From Bacillota bacterium (lineage in GTDB: Bacteria; Bacillota; Clostridia; Lachnospirales; Lachnospiraceae), in contig JAEZFK010000082.1 in assembly GCA_023437715.1 (NCBI GenBank), positions 1 to 64,000 of the forward strand: a stretch of DNA of 64,000 nucleotides. The letters run 5' to 3'. The translations under genes and the position numbers were made by a program. The notes beneath the pieces are model-generated. The model worked only from the letters and a program-made list of their open reading frames with translations. It did not search any database and was not told the origin of the DNA. This document shows positions 51,002-59,498 of the stretch, in pieces (the stretch's first letter is position 1; each line of letters begins with the position of its first letter).

Positions 51002-51046
51002 TACACACGTGCTCAAGACAAGCACACAATAAAAAACAAAAGACAA

Positions 51047-51119
51047 GCGCCTTTAGCTCAGTTGGTAGAGCAGTAGACTCTTAATCTATTTGTCCAGGGT
51101 TCGAGTCCCTGAAGGCGCA
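51047..51119 (+). tRNA. tRNA-Lys (anticodon CTT)
   Basis: All arms fold: acceptor GCGCCTT/AAGGCGC, D arm GCTC-AGTTGGTA-GAGC, anticodon stem GTAGA/TCTAT with loop CTCTTAA giving anticodon CTT, and T arm CAGGG-TTCGAGT-CCCTG. The discriminator is A, and CCA is not encoded. It has its own promoter and downstream terminators. Confidence 0.97.
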
Positions 51120-51125
51120 GTAAAA

Positions 51126-51172
51126 AGTTCCGGTTTTGCAGACAGAGAGCTGCGGGGTTGGGGCTTTTCTTT
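51126..51172 (+). terminator. G-U-rich terminator after the tRNA
   Basis: CCGGTTTTGCAG can pair with CTGCGGGGTTGG entirely through Watson-Crick and G-U pairs, followed by GCTTTTCTTTT. Unusually rich in wobble pairs. Confidence 0.5.
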
Positions 51173-51211
51173 TGTCCTGAATTTAACCTGGGCCGGCGGC
51201 CCAAAGGGTGC

Positions 51212-51280
51212 AGACCTTCAAACTGCTGTAAGATCTCCGATGCAGGATCCTTGCAGCAGCCGGAAGGTCTTTTTATTTTT
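51212..51280 (+). terminator. Large terminator hairpin downstream of tRNA-Lys
   Basis: AGACCTTC (51212-51219) pairs with GAAGGTCT (51263-51270), enclosing CTGCTG/CAGCAG and GATC/GGATC helices, followed by TTTTATTTTT. Confidence 0.75.
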
Positions 51281-51424
51281 ATATTCAGAAAAAAGAACGC
51301 TTCTTCCCAAACGCCGTAAACTTAAAATAGAATAAGAATCCTGAAAATCTTTTATTTTATTCCGCCTTCACTTCCCTTATAATAAAGCTAATGAAATAAT
51401 CTGTCATGGAAGAGGTAGAGGACG

Positions 51425-53443
51425 ATGTCAAAGGAACAGTATTTTGAAAACCGGAACAATTATATCACCAGAGAGGATAAGGCCTGGGTGGCGGATTACT
51501 GCCGGAGGAACTGGCCGGAGGAGGTAAGCCATATTCTCCGCATTGCAGATGATGCGGCGGAGCACACCTTTCTCTTTGATCTGCGGTGGGATATGGAGCG
51601 CACCTATGAACCGGTTCATTTTGACGGGGAAGTGGTCTGGAACTATATGCCGGGAGATGACCCTGAATTCATCTTTCAGTTTAACCGCCACCAGTTCTTT
51701 CAATGCCTGGGACAGGCCTATGCCATAACCGGTGACGAGAAATATGCAGAGGCCTTTGCAGAGCTTCTGGAATCCTGGATAAAGAACAATCCCCTGACAG
51801 AAGAGACCAGAAATACCACCTGGAGGAGCATTGAGGCCGGGATACGGGCGGAAACCTGGGTAAAGGCCATGGGATACTTTAAGGACAGCCCATCTGTGGA
51901 TGACGGACTTTTAAAGGCATACATGGACTGTCTGACCGTTCACGCGGAATACCTTATGACGACATATAAGCATTTCCAGATTAAGAGCAACTGGGGCGTG
52001 ATTGAAAACCGGGGGCTGATGGAGATTGCCCTGGCTCTTCCCGCCGGTGAACGGACAAGGGAATATTTAGATACTGCACTTACGCGCCTGAATGAAGAAA
52101 TTAACGTGCAGCTTCCCGATGACGGGGTCCACTGGGAGCAGTCTCCTATGTATCATAATGAAGTGTTTCACTGCTATCTGGAGGTGATGCGGCTGGCCCG
52201 GCGCTACGGCATTGAGCTTCCGGAGAAAATGAGGCAGAAGGTCCGGCAGATGGCCTATGGGAATATTGCATGGAAAAAACCCAACCACTGCCAGCCCATG
52301 CAGGGAGACAGCGATGAAACCGATCTCAGGGATTTACTGGCTCAAAGTGCCTGGCTTTTTTCAGATCCGGTGCTGAAGTTCTGCGGCTATGGCAGAATGG
52401 ATTATGACGGGGCCTGGGACTTTTTAAAAGAGGGAATAGAGGGCTACGAAGAACTGAAAGCAGAGGAACCGGATTTCCTGGACAAGGTGATGGAAAACAG
52501 CGGAAACCTCTATATCCGGTCCGGCTGGGATGAAAATGCGGATTATTTTCATTTCCGGTGCGGATTTCTGGGCGGCGGCCACGGCCACTCGGACAAGCTC
52601 CATGTTGACCTTGTGATCAACGGAGAGGACATCCTCATGGACACCGGGCGTTATCATTATGTACCCGGAGAAAAGAGAACCTGGTTTAAAAGCGCTCTTG
52701 GCCACAATGTTCCCCTGGTGGACGGCCGCGACTACTTAAAATGCCGGGATGCCTGGGGCGTGGATGGGATGTCCCCGGCGTATTTCGGAGGCTGTACCAA
52801 AAAAGGGAAATACCGTTATGTCCAGGGAAGCCATGGCGGCTATTTAAACGGAAGAGAAGGAAATGTGTGGATTACCAGAAAGGTGCTGGCAATTGATACA
52901 GACCTCTATGTGATTGTAGATGAGTTTTTCTCCGGAGAAAAGCATGCCTATCAGCAGCTTTTCCACTTTAACAACCGGGGAGAGGTCTCCTGCTCCGGGA
53001 GCACTGTCCGCTACTGTGGCAGCAGGGCGGATGGAGAATTGACGGTTCTGACGGAAGGGTGCGGCCTGAAGCTGACCCATGGCTGGTTATCCAGAAATTA
53101 TAACCAGATGGAAACAGGAAAACAGCTTCTGGCTGAAAAGGAAGCAGAAGGCTTTTCTTCTATTATTACCGTTGTTTCCGGAGGAGAAAAGGGGAAATAT
53201 AAAGCCCCGGAGCTTTCCCTTCTCCCTGTGTCCGGCGAGAATCCGGCTGCGCCCCTGGATCCCTCTGACGCGGAAGCCCTGTCCATCAGCTGGAAAGGAA
53301 AGAAGTACGTGGCTGTTTTTGCCCACCGTGATATCGGGGACGCCTGCGACCTCCTTGTGACAGGAGGGGTGAAAGGCCTTGGAACAGTCCTTGTGTTTGA
53401 TACGGAGAAAGAGAAGGTGGGGGGCACGGTCCTTCGCTGGTAG
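51425..53443 (+). CDS. Heparinase II/III-family polysaccharide lyase
   Basis: A 672-residue protein. An N-terminal alpha/alpha barrel (about 30-370) contains FQIKSNWGVIENRGL and DDGVHWEQSPMYHNE, which hold the likely catalytic Asn, Tyr and Glu/His positions. The C-terminal heparinase II/III beta-sandwich has GGGHGHSDKLHVDL, MDTGRYHY and GHNVPLVDG. It cleaves acidic polysaccharide by beta-elimination in known relatives; candidates are glycosaminoglycans, alginate-like or other uronides. There is no signal peptide, so it probably acts on imported oligosaccharides. It stands alone, with no sugar transporter or regulator adjacent. It starts after GAAGAGGTAGAGG. Confidence 0.86.
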   Translation: MSKEQYFENRNNYITREDKAWVADYCRRNWPEEVSHILRIADDAAEHTFLFDLRWDMERTYEPVHFDGEVVWNYMPGDDPEFIFQFNRHQFFQCLGQAYAITGDEKYAEAFAELLESWIKNNPLTEETRNTTWRSIEAGIRAETWVKAMGYFKDSPSVDDGLLKAYMDCLTVHAEYLMTTYKHFQIKSNWGVIENRGLMEIALALPAGERTREYLDTALTRLNEEINVQLPDDGVHWEQSPMYHNEVFHCYLEVMRLARRYGIELPEKMRQKVRQMAYGNIAWKKPNHCQPMQGDSDETDLRDLLAQSAWLFSDPVLKFCGYGRMDYDGAWDFLKEGIEGYEELKAEEPDFLDKVMENSGNLYIRSGWDENADYFHFRCGFLGGGHGHSDKLHVDLVINGEDILMDTGRYHYVPGEKRTWFKSALGHNVPLVDGRDYLKCRDAWGVDGMSPAYFGGCTKKGKYRYVQGSHGGYLNGREGNVWITRKVLAIDTDLYVIVDEFFSGEKHAYQQLFHFNNRGEVSCSGSTVRYCGSRADGELTVLTEGCGLKLTHGWLSRNYNQMETGKQLLAEKEAEGFSSIITVVSGGEKGKYKAPELSLLPVSGENPAAPLDPSDAEALSISWKGKKYVAVFAHRDIGDACDLLVTGGVKGLGTVLVFDTEKEKVGGTVLRW

Positions 53444-53502
53444 AAAGCCTGAAAGCGGAAGAAGGCTTGAAGATAGAATGAGTAGAAAAACAGGTTGCTG
53501 CA

Positions 53503-53556
53503 TGAAAGATGCGCTTTGATCTGGGCTTTAAGAGCCTGTTTCAAAGCGCATTTTCC
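53503..53556. terminator. Terminator after the heparinase-family gene
   Basis: A perfect 11-bp stem, ATGCGCTTTGA (53509-53519) with TCAAAGCGCAT (53541-53551), is followed by TTTTCCTG. The left flank is A-rich, so it may also serve the convergent hydrolase gene. Confidence 0.7.
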
Positions 53557-53633
53557 TGTTTTATATCCGTTTATTTGCGCAGGCTGGTGTCACAAATTTG
53601 TTTTGCAGCAGCTTAAAGGCAGGGGGCATTTCC

Positions 53634-54443
53634 CTAGCCGGTGATCCGCGCCTCCATCCAGCGGAGGGCATCATTTATAACCTCATCCCTGCAGTATTCA
53701 TTAAAGATTTCGTGGAAAAGCCCTCCGTAAATTTTCATCTGCTTATCCTTTGACGGTGCCGCCTCAAAGAACTGATAAGTATCCTGAACGCCTACTAACC
53801 CGTCCTTTTCTCCGTGAAGCATGAGAACCGGGTACTGGAACCTTTCGACAGCCTCTTCAAACCAGGCAATCCCGTCGCAGATGGCGTAGCATAAGCCTGT
53901 GGTAAAGGTGCCTGAATTATAGGGATCCTTGCCGTACCATTCCACAACCTCGGCTACGGAGCACACGCCGGCCCCCAGCTCATTGGGCAGCTTGGTGTGT
54001 GGGTCTAAGCCCTTGGGAACGCCGCTGATTAATCCGGCGGTATCCTTTGTCAATGCTCCGCTGGTGATGACGCCCCGAAGCTTCTTGTCCGTGTATTTGG
54101 CGCCGTATAAGGAAACGGTGAAGCCGCCCATGCTGTGGCCGATGAGGAACACAGGAATATGGGGATTTTCCCCGATTGCCATGTCCACAACCACATTGGT
54201 GTCGTCAAGCAGTTCATTAAAATTCTCATAATGGGTCCGTTCCCCCTCAGAACGCCCGTGACCCCTGTGGTCGAAACGGTAGGTCCCGATTCCGGCCTTG
54301 TGAAGCAGCTCCGCAACGTAATCATACCTTCCCTGATGCTCACATAAGCCGTGGACAATGACAGCTGCGGCCCGTGCTCCCTCCGGCACTTCCCTGTTTA
54401 AAAACAGCTTTGTTCCGTCAAATGAAGAAATCATCTCACCCAT
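53634..54443 (-). CDS. Alpha/beta hydrolase, lysophospholipase/monoacylglycerol-lipase type
   Basis: A 269-residue serine hydrolase. The oxyanion motif is VHGLCEHQGRY, followed by FDHRGHGRSEG. The nucleophile elbow GHSMGG is centred on Ser104, the acid is Asp in HGEKDGLV and the His is in GGLFHEIFNE. These are hallmarks of the Hydrolase_4 (monoacylglycerol lipase/lysophospholipase) group. No signal peptide, so it acts inside the cell on acyl glycerols or similar esters. It starts after AGGAGG and is monocistronic, divergent from the F-ATPase operon across 548 bp. Confidence 0.87.
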   Translation of the reverse strand: MGEMISSFDGTKLFLNREVPEGARAAAVIVHGLCEHQGRYDYVAELLHKAGIGTYRFDHRGHGRSEGERTHYENFNELLDDTNVVVDMAIGENPHIPVFLIGHSMGGFTVSLYGAKYTDKKLRGVITSGALTKDTAGLISGVPKGLDPHTKLPNELGAGVCSVAEVVEWYGKDPYNSGTFTTGLCYAICDGIAWFEEAVERFQYPVLMLHGEKDGLVGVQDTYQFFEAAPSKDKQMKIYGGLFHEIFNEYCRDEVINDALRWMEARITG

Positions 54444-54991
54444 AAAAAACCTCCTTTTTAAGCTCGTTTTAGCTACTATTTATTATATCACATATTTTTT
54501 CATTATAATAGGAAGAAAAACTTCAAAAAACGACAAAGAAAATAGGGCGGAGCATTTGTGGAATTTTTTATGATTGAAAATGTGGCACCGAAAAACATAT
54601 CCTTTTCTTCCATTATTTATATTAAAATATTATTTATGTTCAGCAGTAATGACGTATAAAATAAAAAATGAACAAGAAACGTGGTAATTATTCACAAAAT
54701 ATATAGGAAAAAACCGTCATAAAACCGAAAAAATATTCGAAAAGATCATGGTTTCAGGAATGAGGCGTTTTTTATCATGAAAAGTTAATAAAAAACCAGT
54801 GTTTTTCGCAAGGTAAATTGTTCTAAATGTTCAAACAATTATAAATATTAACAAGGCGTTACGAATTATTCAAAAAGTTGACAATTTTGTCGGATGAAAG
54901 TATGATACACGATATACCTCTCGTTAATTGTACTATGAGGAATACAATTATCAAAGGGTGGCAATATATAAAAAGATGTTAAAGAAAGGAA
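54444..54991. other. 548-bp AT-rich intergenic region upstream of the F-ATPase operon
   Basis: Strongly AT-rich DNA with A/T tracts and no credible ORF. The left part must hold the promoter of the minus-strand hydrolase (TATAAT-like boxes occur on the minus strand near 54485-54510, without a good -35). The right end holds the F-ATPase promoter. The middle (about 54560-54870) shows no recognisable element. Confidence 0.6.
54878..54906 (+). promoter_or_regulatory. Sigma-A promoter of the F-ATPase operon
   Basis: Consensus TTGACA (54878-54883), a 17-bp spacer and TATGAT (54901-54906), 86 bp before the first start codon. Confidence 0.8.
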
Positions 54992-55687
54992 GTGAGCATT
55001 ACGGAGGAATTAGCAGAGAAGTTAATGGAAGAACTTAACTGCGAAACGGTATTTACCATTCCGATATTCGGCGGAATTCCCATTGCGGAATCTGTTGTGG
55101 TGACCTGGTTCATCATAGCGGCGCTGACGCTTCTTTCCATCATCCTGGTGAGGAACCTGCAGGTGGAAAACCCTGGTAAGAAGCAGCAGGTGCTGGAGTT
55201 GGCAATCGGTGGAATTTACAATTTCTTTGAAAGCCTGCTTGGAGAGGAAGGGAAGCGTTATATCCCCTATCTGATTTCCGTGGCAATTTATCTCGGTGTG
55301 GCGAATCTGATCGGTTTGGTGGGAATTAAACCGCCTACCAAGGATTTAAACGGCACCGCAGCGCTTGCTTTAATGAGTATCGCGCTTATTGAATATGCAG
55401 GTTTTCACCAAAAGGGGCTCAAAGGCTTTATTAAAAGCTTTGCAGAGCCGGTGCCGATTATCGCACCCATCAATGTGCTTGAATTATTTATCAAACCGCT
55501 GTCTCTTTGCATGCGATTGTTTGGTAATGTTTTGGGTGCATTCGTAGTTATGGAGCTGATAAAGCTGGTAGCTGCGCCTATTGTACCAATTCCGTTTTCT
55601 TTTTACTTTGATATTTTCGACGGATTGATCCAGGCGTATGTATTTGTATTTCTGACTTCCCTTTTCATTAAGGAAGCAGTAGAGTAA
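54992..55687 (+). CDS. atpB: F-type ATP synthase subunit a
   Basis: A 231-residue membrane stator subunit forming the ion half-channels. About six transmembrane helices are visible. The essential Arg lies in KPLSLCMRLFGNVLGAFVV, and the last helix (IQAYVFVFLTSLFIKEAVE) is typical. The start is uncertain: GTG at 54992 is only one base after AAAGGA, while ATG at 55025 is about 18 bases after GGAGG. A short overlapping ORF (54976-55038) could deliver ribosomes to either. It is first in an eight-gene operon without atpI. Confidence 0.92.
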   Translation: MSITEELAEKLMEELNCETVFTIPIFGGIPIAESVVVTWFIIAALTLLSIILVRNLQVENPGKKQQVLELAIGGIYNFFESLLGEEGKRYIPYLISVAIYLGVANLIGLVGIKPPTKDLNGTAALALMSIALIEYAGFHQKGLKGFIKSFAEPVPIIAPINVLELFIKPLSLCMRLFGNVLGAFVVMELIKLVAAPIVPIPFSFYFDIFDGLIQAYVFVFLTSLFIKEAVE

Positions 55688-55728
55688 ATCACTTTAAAAT
55701 CTAAAAGGAATTAAGAGGAGAGATTATT

Positions 55729-55947
55729 ATGTTAACAGCAATTGGAGCAGGTATCGCAGTATTTACAGGTATTGGAGCAGGTGTTGGTATTGGTCTTGCA
55801 ACCGCTAAGTCCGTAGACGCAATCGCAAGACAGCCTGAGGCAGAAGGAAAGATCAGCAAGAACTTGTTATTGGGCTGCGCCCTTGCAGAGGCAACCGCCA
55901 TTTACGGTTTCGTTATTGCCCTTCTTATTATTTTATTCCTCAAATAA
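55729..55947 (+). CDS. atpE: F-type ATP synthase subunit c
   Basis: A 72-residue hairpin proteolipid of the rotor ring. Helix 1 carries GIGAGVGIGLATAK, the polar loop is ARQPEAEGKI, and helix 2 holds the ion-binding Glu in ALAEATAIYGFVI. The Na+-type ring needs Gln in GVGQG and Ser/Thr after the Glu; here these are Ile and Ala, so H+ coupling is predicted. Starts after AGAGGAGA. Confidence 0.95.
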   Translation: MLTAIGAGIAVFTGIGAGVGIGLATAKSVDAIARQPEAEGKISKNLLLGCALAEATAIYGFVIALLIILFLK

Positions 55948-56037
55948 TGCAGAAATCCAGAACTGTATATGGTGTAAAGCATGTACAGAACAGAGGAAAT
56001 TATGAGGGAAAATTAGAAAGAAAGGCAGGCGGTACAG

Positions 56038-56538
56038 ATGCTTAGACTGGATATGAACCTTGTGTGGAATATCGTGAATTTTATAGTCCTGTATCTTCTG
56101 CTCAGACATTTCCTGATCGGGCCTGTCATGAACATCATGAACAAGCGTCAGGCGATGATTGAACAGAACATTTCAAATGCCAGAGAATCTGAAGGAAAAG
56201 CGGCGGTACTTAAAAAGGAATACGAAGAGAAGATGGCCGCATCTTCAGAAGAGGGATTAAGACTGATTGAAGAAGCGAAAAACCAGGCCAAGGCCCAGTA
56301 TGACCGGATCTTAAAGGATGCGGGAGAAGAAGCTGGACGGGTCATCGAGGAGGCACAGAAAAAGGCGGAGGCTGACCAGGAGCGGGCGCTGCGCGAGGCT
56401 AAGGCACAGATTGCCGGCTTGGTTATTGCGGCGGCAGCAAAGGTAGTCAACCAGGAAGTGAGCGCTAAGGCCAATCAGGCGCTTTACGATTCATTTTTAG
56501 CAGAAGCAGGTGATTCTCATGATGCAGGCAGCAATTAA
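56038..56538 (+). CDS. atpF: F-type ATP synthase subunit b (peripheral stalk)
   Basis: A 166-residue protein: one N-terminal membrane helix (NLVWNIVNFIVLYLLLRHFL) and a long, charged coiled coil rich in Ala, Glu, Lys and Gln. As usual it should dimerise and hold the delta subunit. Starts after AAAGGCAGGCGG and overlaps the delta gene by 20 bp. Confidence 0.93.
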   Translation: MLRLDMNLVWNIVNFIVLYLLLRHFLIGPVMNIMNKRQAMIEQNISNARESEGKAAVLKKEYEEKMAASSEEGLRLIEEAKNQAKAQYDRILKDAGEEAGRVIEEAQKKAEADQERALREAKAQIAGLVIAAAAKVVNQEVSAKANQALYDSFLAEAGDSHDAGSN

Positions 56539-57022
56539 TTATGGGCAGGTGCTGTATGAACTTTCTATTCCTGAGACGGTCATAGAGGAGGCGGCTCTGG
56601 CGCTTAAAACGGTGCCGGAGCTTAAACGCGCTTTAAACAGCCCTGTTGTAGCAAAAAGCAGCAAACACCGGGTCATTGACCGTGTATTTCCGGCGGAGAT
56701 CAGAAGCTTCCTTAAGGTTTTGGTGGACCGCCGGGACATAGGACTTGCAGATGAAGTCTTTGAGGCATGGCGTTCCTATGTCTGTAAGCAGAATGGGATA
56801 CTTGAGGCTTCAATGTACTATGTGACACAACCGGAAGAGGAACAGCTTCGTGAAATAAAGCAGACGCTGATGAAGAAATACCGGAAGAATGATATAAGGC
56901 TCCGCTTGATAGAAGACCCCGGCTTGATCGGCGGATTCATCATCCGCGTAGGAGATGTGGAGACTGACTGGAGTTTGAAGGGACGTCTTAAACAATTAGA
57001 ACAAAAAATAATGCGGAGGTGA
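56519..57022 (+). CDS. atpH: F-type ATP synthase subunit delta
   Basis: A 167-residue stator subunit linking the alpha subunits to b. The N-terminal six-helix bundle (YGQVLYELSIPETVIEEAALALK) and the C-terminal motif DPGLIGGFIIRVGDVETDWSLKGRL are characteristic. I start at ATG 56519, six bases after AGGTG; a GTG at 56510 and ATG at 56522 are alternatives. Overlaps both neighbours. Confidence 0.9.
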   Translation: MMQAAINYGQVLYELSIPETVIEEAALALKTVPELKRALNSPVVAKSSKHRVIDRVFPAEIRSFLKVLVDRRDIGLADEVFEAWRSYVCKQNGILEASMYYVTQPEEEQLREIKQTLMKKYRKNDIRLRLIEDPGLIGGFIIRVGDVETDWSLKGRLKQLEQKIMRR

Positions 57023-57027
57023 AAAAC

Positions 57028-58536
57028 GTGGCTTCCATCAATTCAGATGAAATTATTTCTATATTGAGAAGTGAAATTGAAGATTATGACGCTCATTCCC
57101 GGGACCAGGAAGTGGGAACGGTTATCAGCGTCGGTGACGGCATCGCCACAGTTTATGGCATGGATCATGCCATGTACGGCGAAATCGTTATTTTTGAAAA
57201 CGGTGTAAAGGGCATGGTGCAGGATATCAGAAGAGAAGATATCGGCTGCATTCTGTTCGGCTCAGACCGGGAGATTAAGGAAGGCTGCAAGGTTACCAGA
57301 ACCAAGAAGCGCGCCGGCATCCCCGTAGGCGAGGCCTTTATCGGAAGAGTTGTAGACGCTCTGGGAGCGCCCATTGACGGAAAGGGCGATATCCAGTCAG
57401 ATGATTACCGTCCCATTGAAAATGAAGCGCCCGGCATCATTGACCGGAAAAGCGTATCCGTTCCAATGGAAACCGGTATTCTTTCCATTGACTCCATGTT
57501 CCCAATCGGACGTGGTCAGCGTGAGCTGATTATCGGCGACCGTCAGACAGGAAAGACTTCCATCGCCATTGACGCTATTTTGAACCAAAAAGGGAAAGAC
57601 GTGATCTGTGTTTACGTGGCTATCGGTCAGAAGGCTTCTACTGTAGCCAAGCTGGTGAACACCTTAAGCCATCACGGAGCCCTGGATTATACCATTGTTG
57701 TAGCTGCTTCAGCCAGCGAACCGGCGCCCTTACAGTTTATCGCTCCTTATTCAGGAACGGCTCTTGCCGAGTATTTCATGTATAAGGGAAGAGATGTGCT
57801 GATCGTTTATGATGATTTATCAAAGCATGCGGTGGCTTACCGTTCCCTGTCCCTGCTTTTGGAGCGTTCTCCGGGACGTGAGGCTTACCCGGGCGACGTT
57901 TTCTATCTTCACTCCAGACTGCTTGAGCGTTCCAGCCGTCTGAAAGAAGAGCTGGGCGGCGGTTCCATTACGGCTCTGCCAATCATTGAGACCCAGGCAG
58001 GAGACGTATCAGCCTATATTCCTACCAATGTTATTTCCATTACAGACGGACAGATATTCCTGGAGAGCGACTTATTCTTCGCGGGTATGAGACCGGCCGT
58101 AAACGTAGGTCTTTCCGTATCCCGTGTAGGCGGTGCGGCTCAGACAAAGGCCATGAAAAAGGCAGCGGGCAGTATCCGTATTGATCTGGCCCAGTGCCGT
58201 GAAATGGAAGTATTTACCCAGTTCAGCTCTGACCTTGATGCTGCCACCAAGGAGCAGATCCAGTACGGAAGAGGACTGACCGAGCTGTTAAAGCAGCCTC
58301 TCTGCAATCCTTTGAGCCTTCACGCTCAGGTTATCAGCCTTCTTGTGGCCAATAACCGTCTGCTTCTGGATGTAGAAGTTTCCAAGGTAAAGGCGTTCCA
58401 GAGAGAGCTGATCGAATACATTGAGACAACCTATCCGGATATCTGTAAGGAAATCGAGGAAACCAGGGTGCTGTCTGACGAGGGAAAGAAAAAGATCCTT
58501 GATGCAACGGCTGAATTTAAACAGAAACGGGTGTAA
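57028..58536 (+). CDS. atpA: F-type ATP synthase subunit alpha
   Basis: A 502-residue regulatory nucleotide-binding subunit. P-loop GDRQTGKTS, with VGEAFIGRVVDALGAPIDG, LIVYDDLSKHAVAYR, and the arginine-finger region VGLSVSRVGGAAQ. I choose GTG at 57028, nine bases after GGAGG; the GTG at 57019 abuts that site. Length is standard. Confidence 0.96.
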   Translation: MASINSDEIISILRSEIEDYDAHSRDQEVGTVISVGDGIATVYGMDHAMYGEIVIFENGVKGMVQDIRREDIGCILFGSDREIKEGCKVTRTKKRAGIPVGEAFIGRVVDALGAPIDGKGDIQSDDYRPIENEAPGIIDRKSVSVPMETGILSIDSMFPIGRGQRELIIGDRQTGKTSIAIDAILNQKGKDVICVYVAIGQKASTVAKLVNTLSHHGALDYTIVVAASASEPAPLQFIAPYSGTALAEYFMYKGRDVLIVYDDLSKHAVAYRSLSLLLERSPGREAYPGDVFYLHSRLLERSSRLKEELGGGSITALPIIETQAGDVSAYIPTNVISITDGQIFLESDLFFAGMRPAVNVGLSVSRVGGAAQTKAMKKAAGSIRIDLAQCREMEVFTQFSSDLDAATKEQIQYGRGLTELLKQPLCNPLSLHAQVISLLVANNRLLLDVEVSKVKAFQRELIEYIETTYPDICKEIEETRVLSDEGKKKILDATAEFKQKRV

Positions 58537-58539
58537 GAT

Positions 58540-59436
58540 ATGGCAAATGCGAGAGAGATACAAAGCAGGATAAACAGCATTAAAAGTACCGTGAAAATAA
58601 CCAATGCGATGTATACCATTTCCTCGTCAAAGCTTAAAAGAGCAAGGAAAGCCCTTACGGATACGGAGCCTTATTTCTATGGGCTGCAAAGGACCATTTC
58701 CAGAATCATAAGGCATATCCCGGATATTGAGGACCCATTTCTGGACGCACGTCCTGATATTAAGAAAGAGGACCGCAGGATCGGATATATCGTAGTGACG
58801 GCGGATAAAGGCCTTGCAGGCGCTTATAACCATAATATTTTCCGTCTGGCCCAGGAACAGATCGACAAGGGCGGAAATCCTATGCTGTTTGTAGTAGGGG
58901 AGCTGGGACAACATTATTTTACGAAAAAAGGAATACCTGTGGAGGAAGACTTCCGGTATACCGTTCAGCAGCCCAATATGAGCAGAGCCAGAATCATTGA
59001 AGAAAAGATTGTGGATTATTTCCTGTCAGGGAAGCTTGACGAGGTGTATATGATCTACACCAGAATGGTCAATGCCATGAAGATGGAGCCGGAGATCCAG
59101 CAGCTTCTTCCGCTCCCCAGAGCAGAGTTCACCGCCAGCGTTCCCATTGATGTCCATCTGGAGGAGTTTACCATGGAACCATCGCCTCAGGCGGTAATTG
59201 ATGCCATTGTGCCCAATTACATCGCCGGATTTATTTACGGCGGTCTGGTGGAGTCCTATTCCAGTGAACAGAATTCCAGAATGATGGCGATGCAGGCGGC
59301 AACAAACAGTGCTCAGGAAATGCTTGACGAGCTGTCGATCACCTATAACCGGGTCCGGCAGGCTGCCATTACCCAGGAAATCACCGAGGTAATCAGCGGG
59401 GCGAAAGCTCAAAAGAATAAAAGGAAGAAAGCTTAA
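58540..59436 (+). CDS. atpG: F-type ATP synthase subunit gamma
   Basis: A 298-residue central shaft: N-terminal helix AREIQSRINSIKSTVKITNAM, a Rossmann-like middle (IVVTADKGLAGAYN), and C-terminal helix MMAMQAATNSAQEMLDEL with YNRVRQAAITQEITEV. Complete. Starts 3 bp after alpha. Confidence 0.95.
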   Translation: MANAREIQSRINSIKSTVKITNAMYTISSSKLKRARKALTDTEPYFYGLQRTISRIIRHIPDIEDPFLDARPDIKKEDRRIGYIVVTADKGLAGAYNHNIFRLAQEQIDKGGNPMLFVVGELGQHYFTKKGIPVEEDFRYTVQQPNMSRARIIEEKIVDYFLSGKLDEVYMIYTRMVNAMKMEPEIQQLLPLPRAEFTASVPIDVHLEEFTMEPSPQAVIDAIVPNYIAGFIYGGLVESYSSEQNSRMMAMQAATNSAQEMLDELSITYNRVRQAAITQEITEVISGAKAQKNKRKKA

Positions 59437-59498
59437 TTTGACCGGATTTCTCGGTTAATTCAGAGAGGAGGAGTCCTCACAACTGTGAGTAACAGATT

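Noticed and set aside
50762..51046. Minus-strand ORF of 94 codons upstream of tRNA-Lys
   Set aside because: No ribosome-binding site or family resemblance; it is antisense to the strong tRNA promoter.
51047..51290. Integration site (att) at the tRNA-Lys 3' end
   Set aside because: No duplicated tRNA 3' segment, integrase or mobile-element gene was seen downstream.
51090..51335. Plus-strand ORF overlapping tRNA-Lys and its terminators
   Set aside because: It begins inside the tRNA and runs through two hairpin terminators; not a gene.
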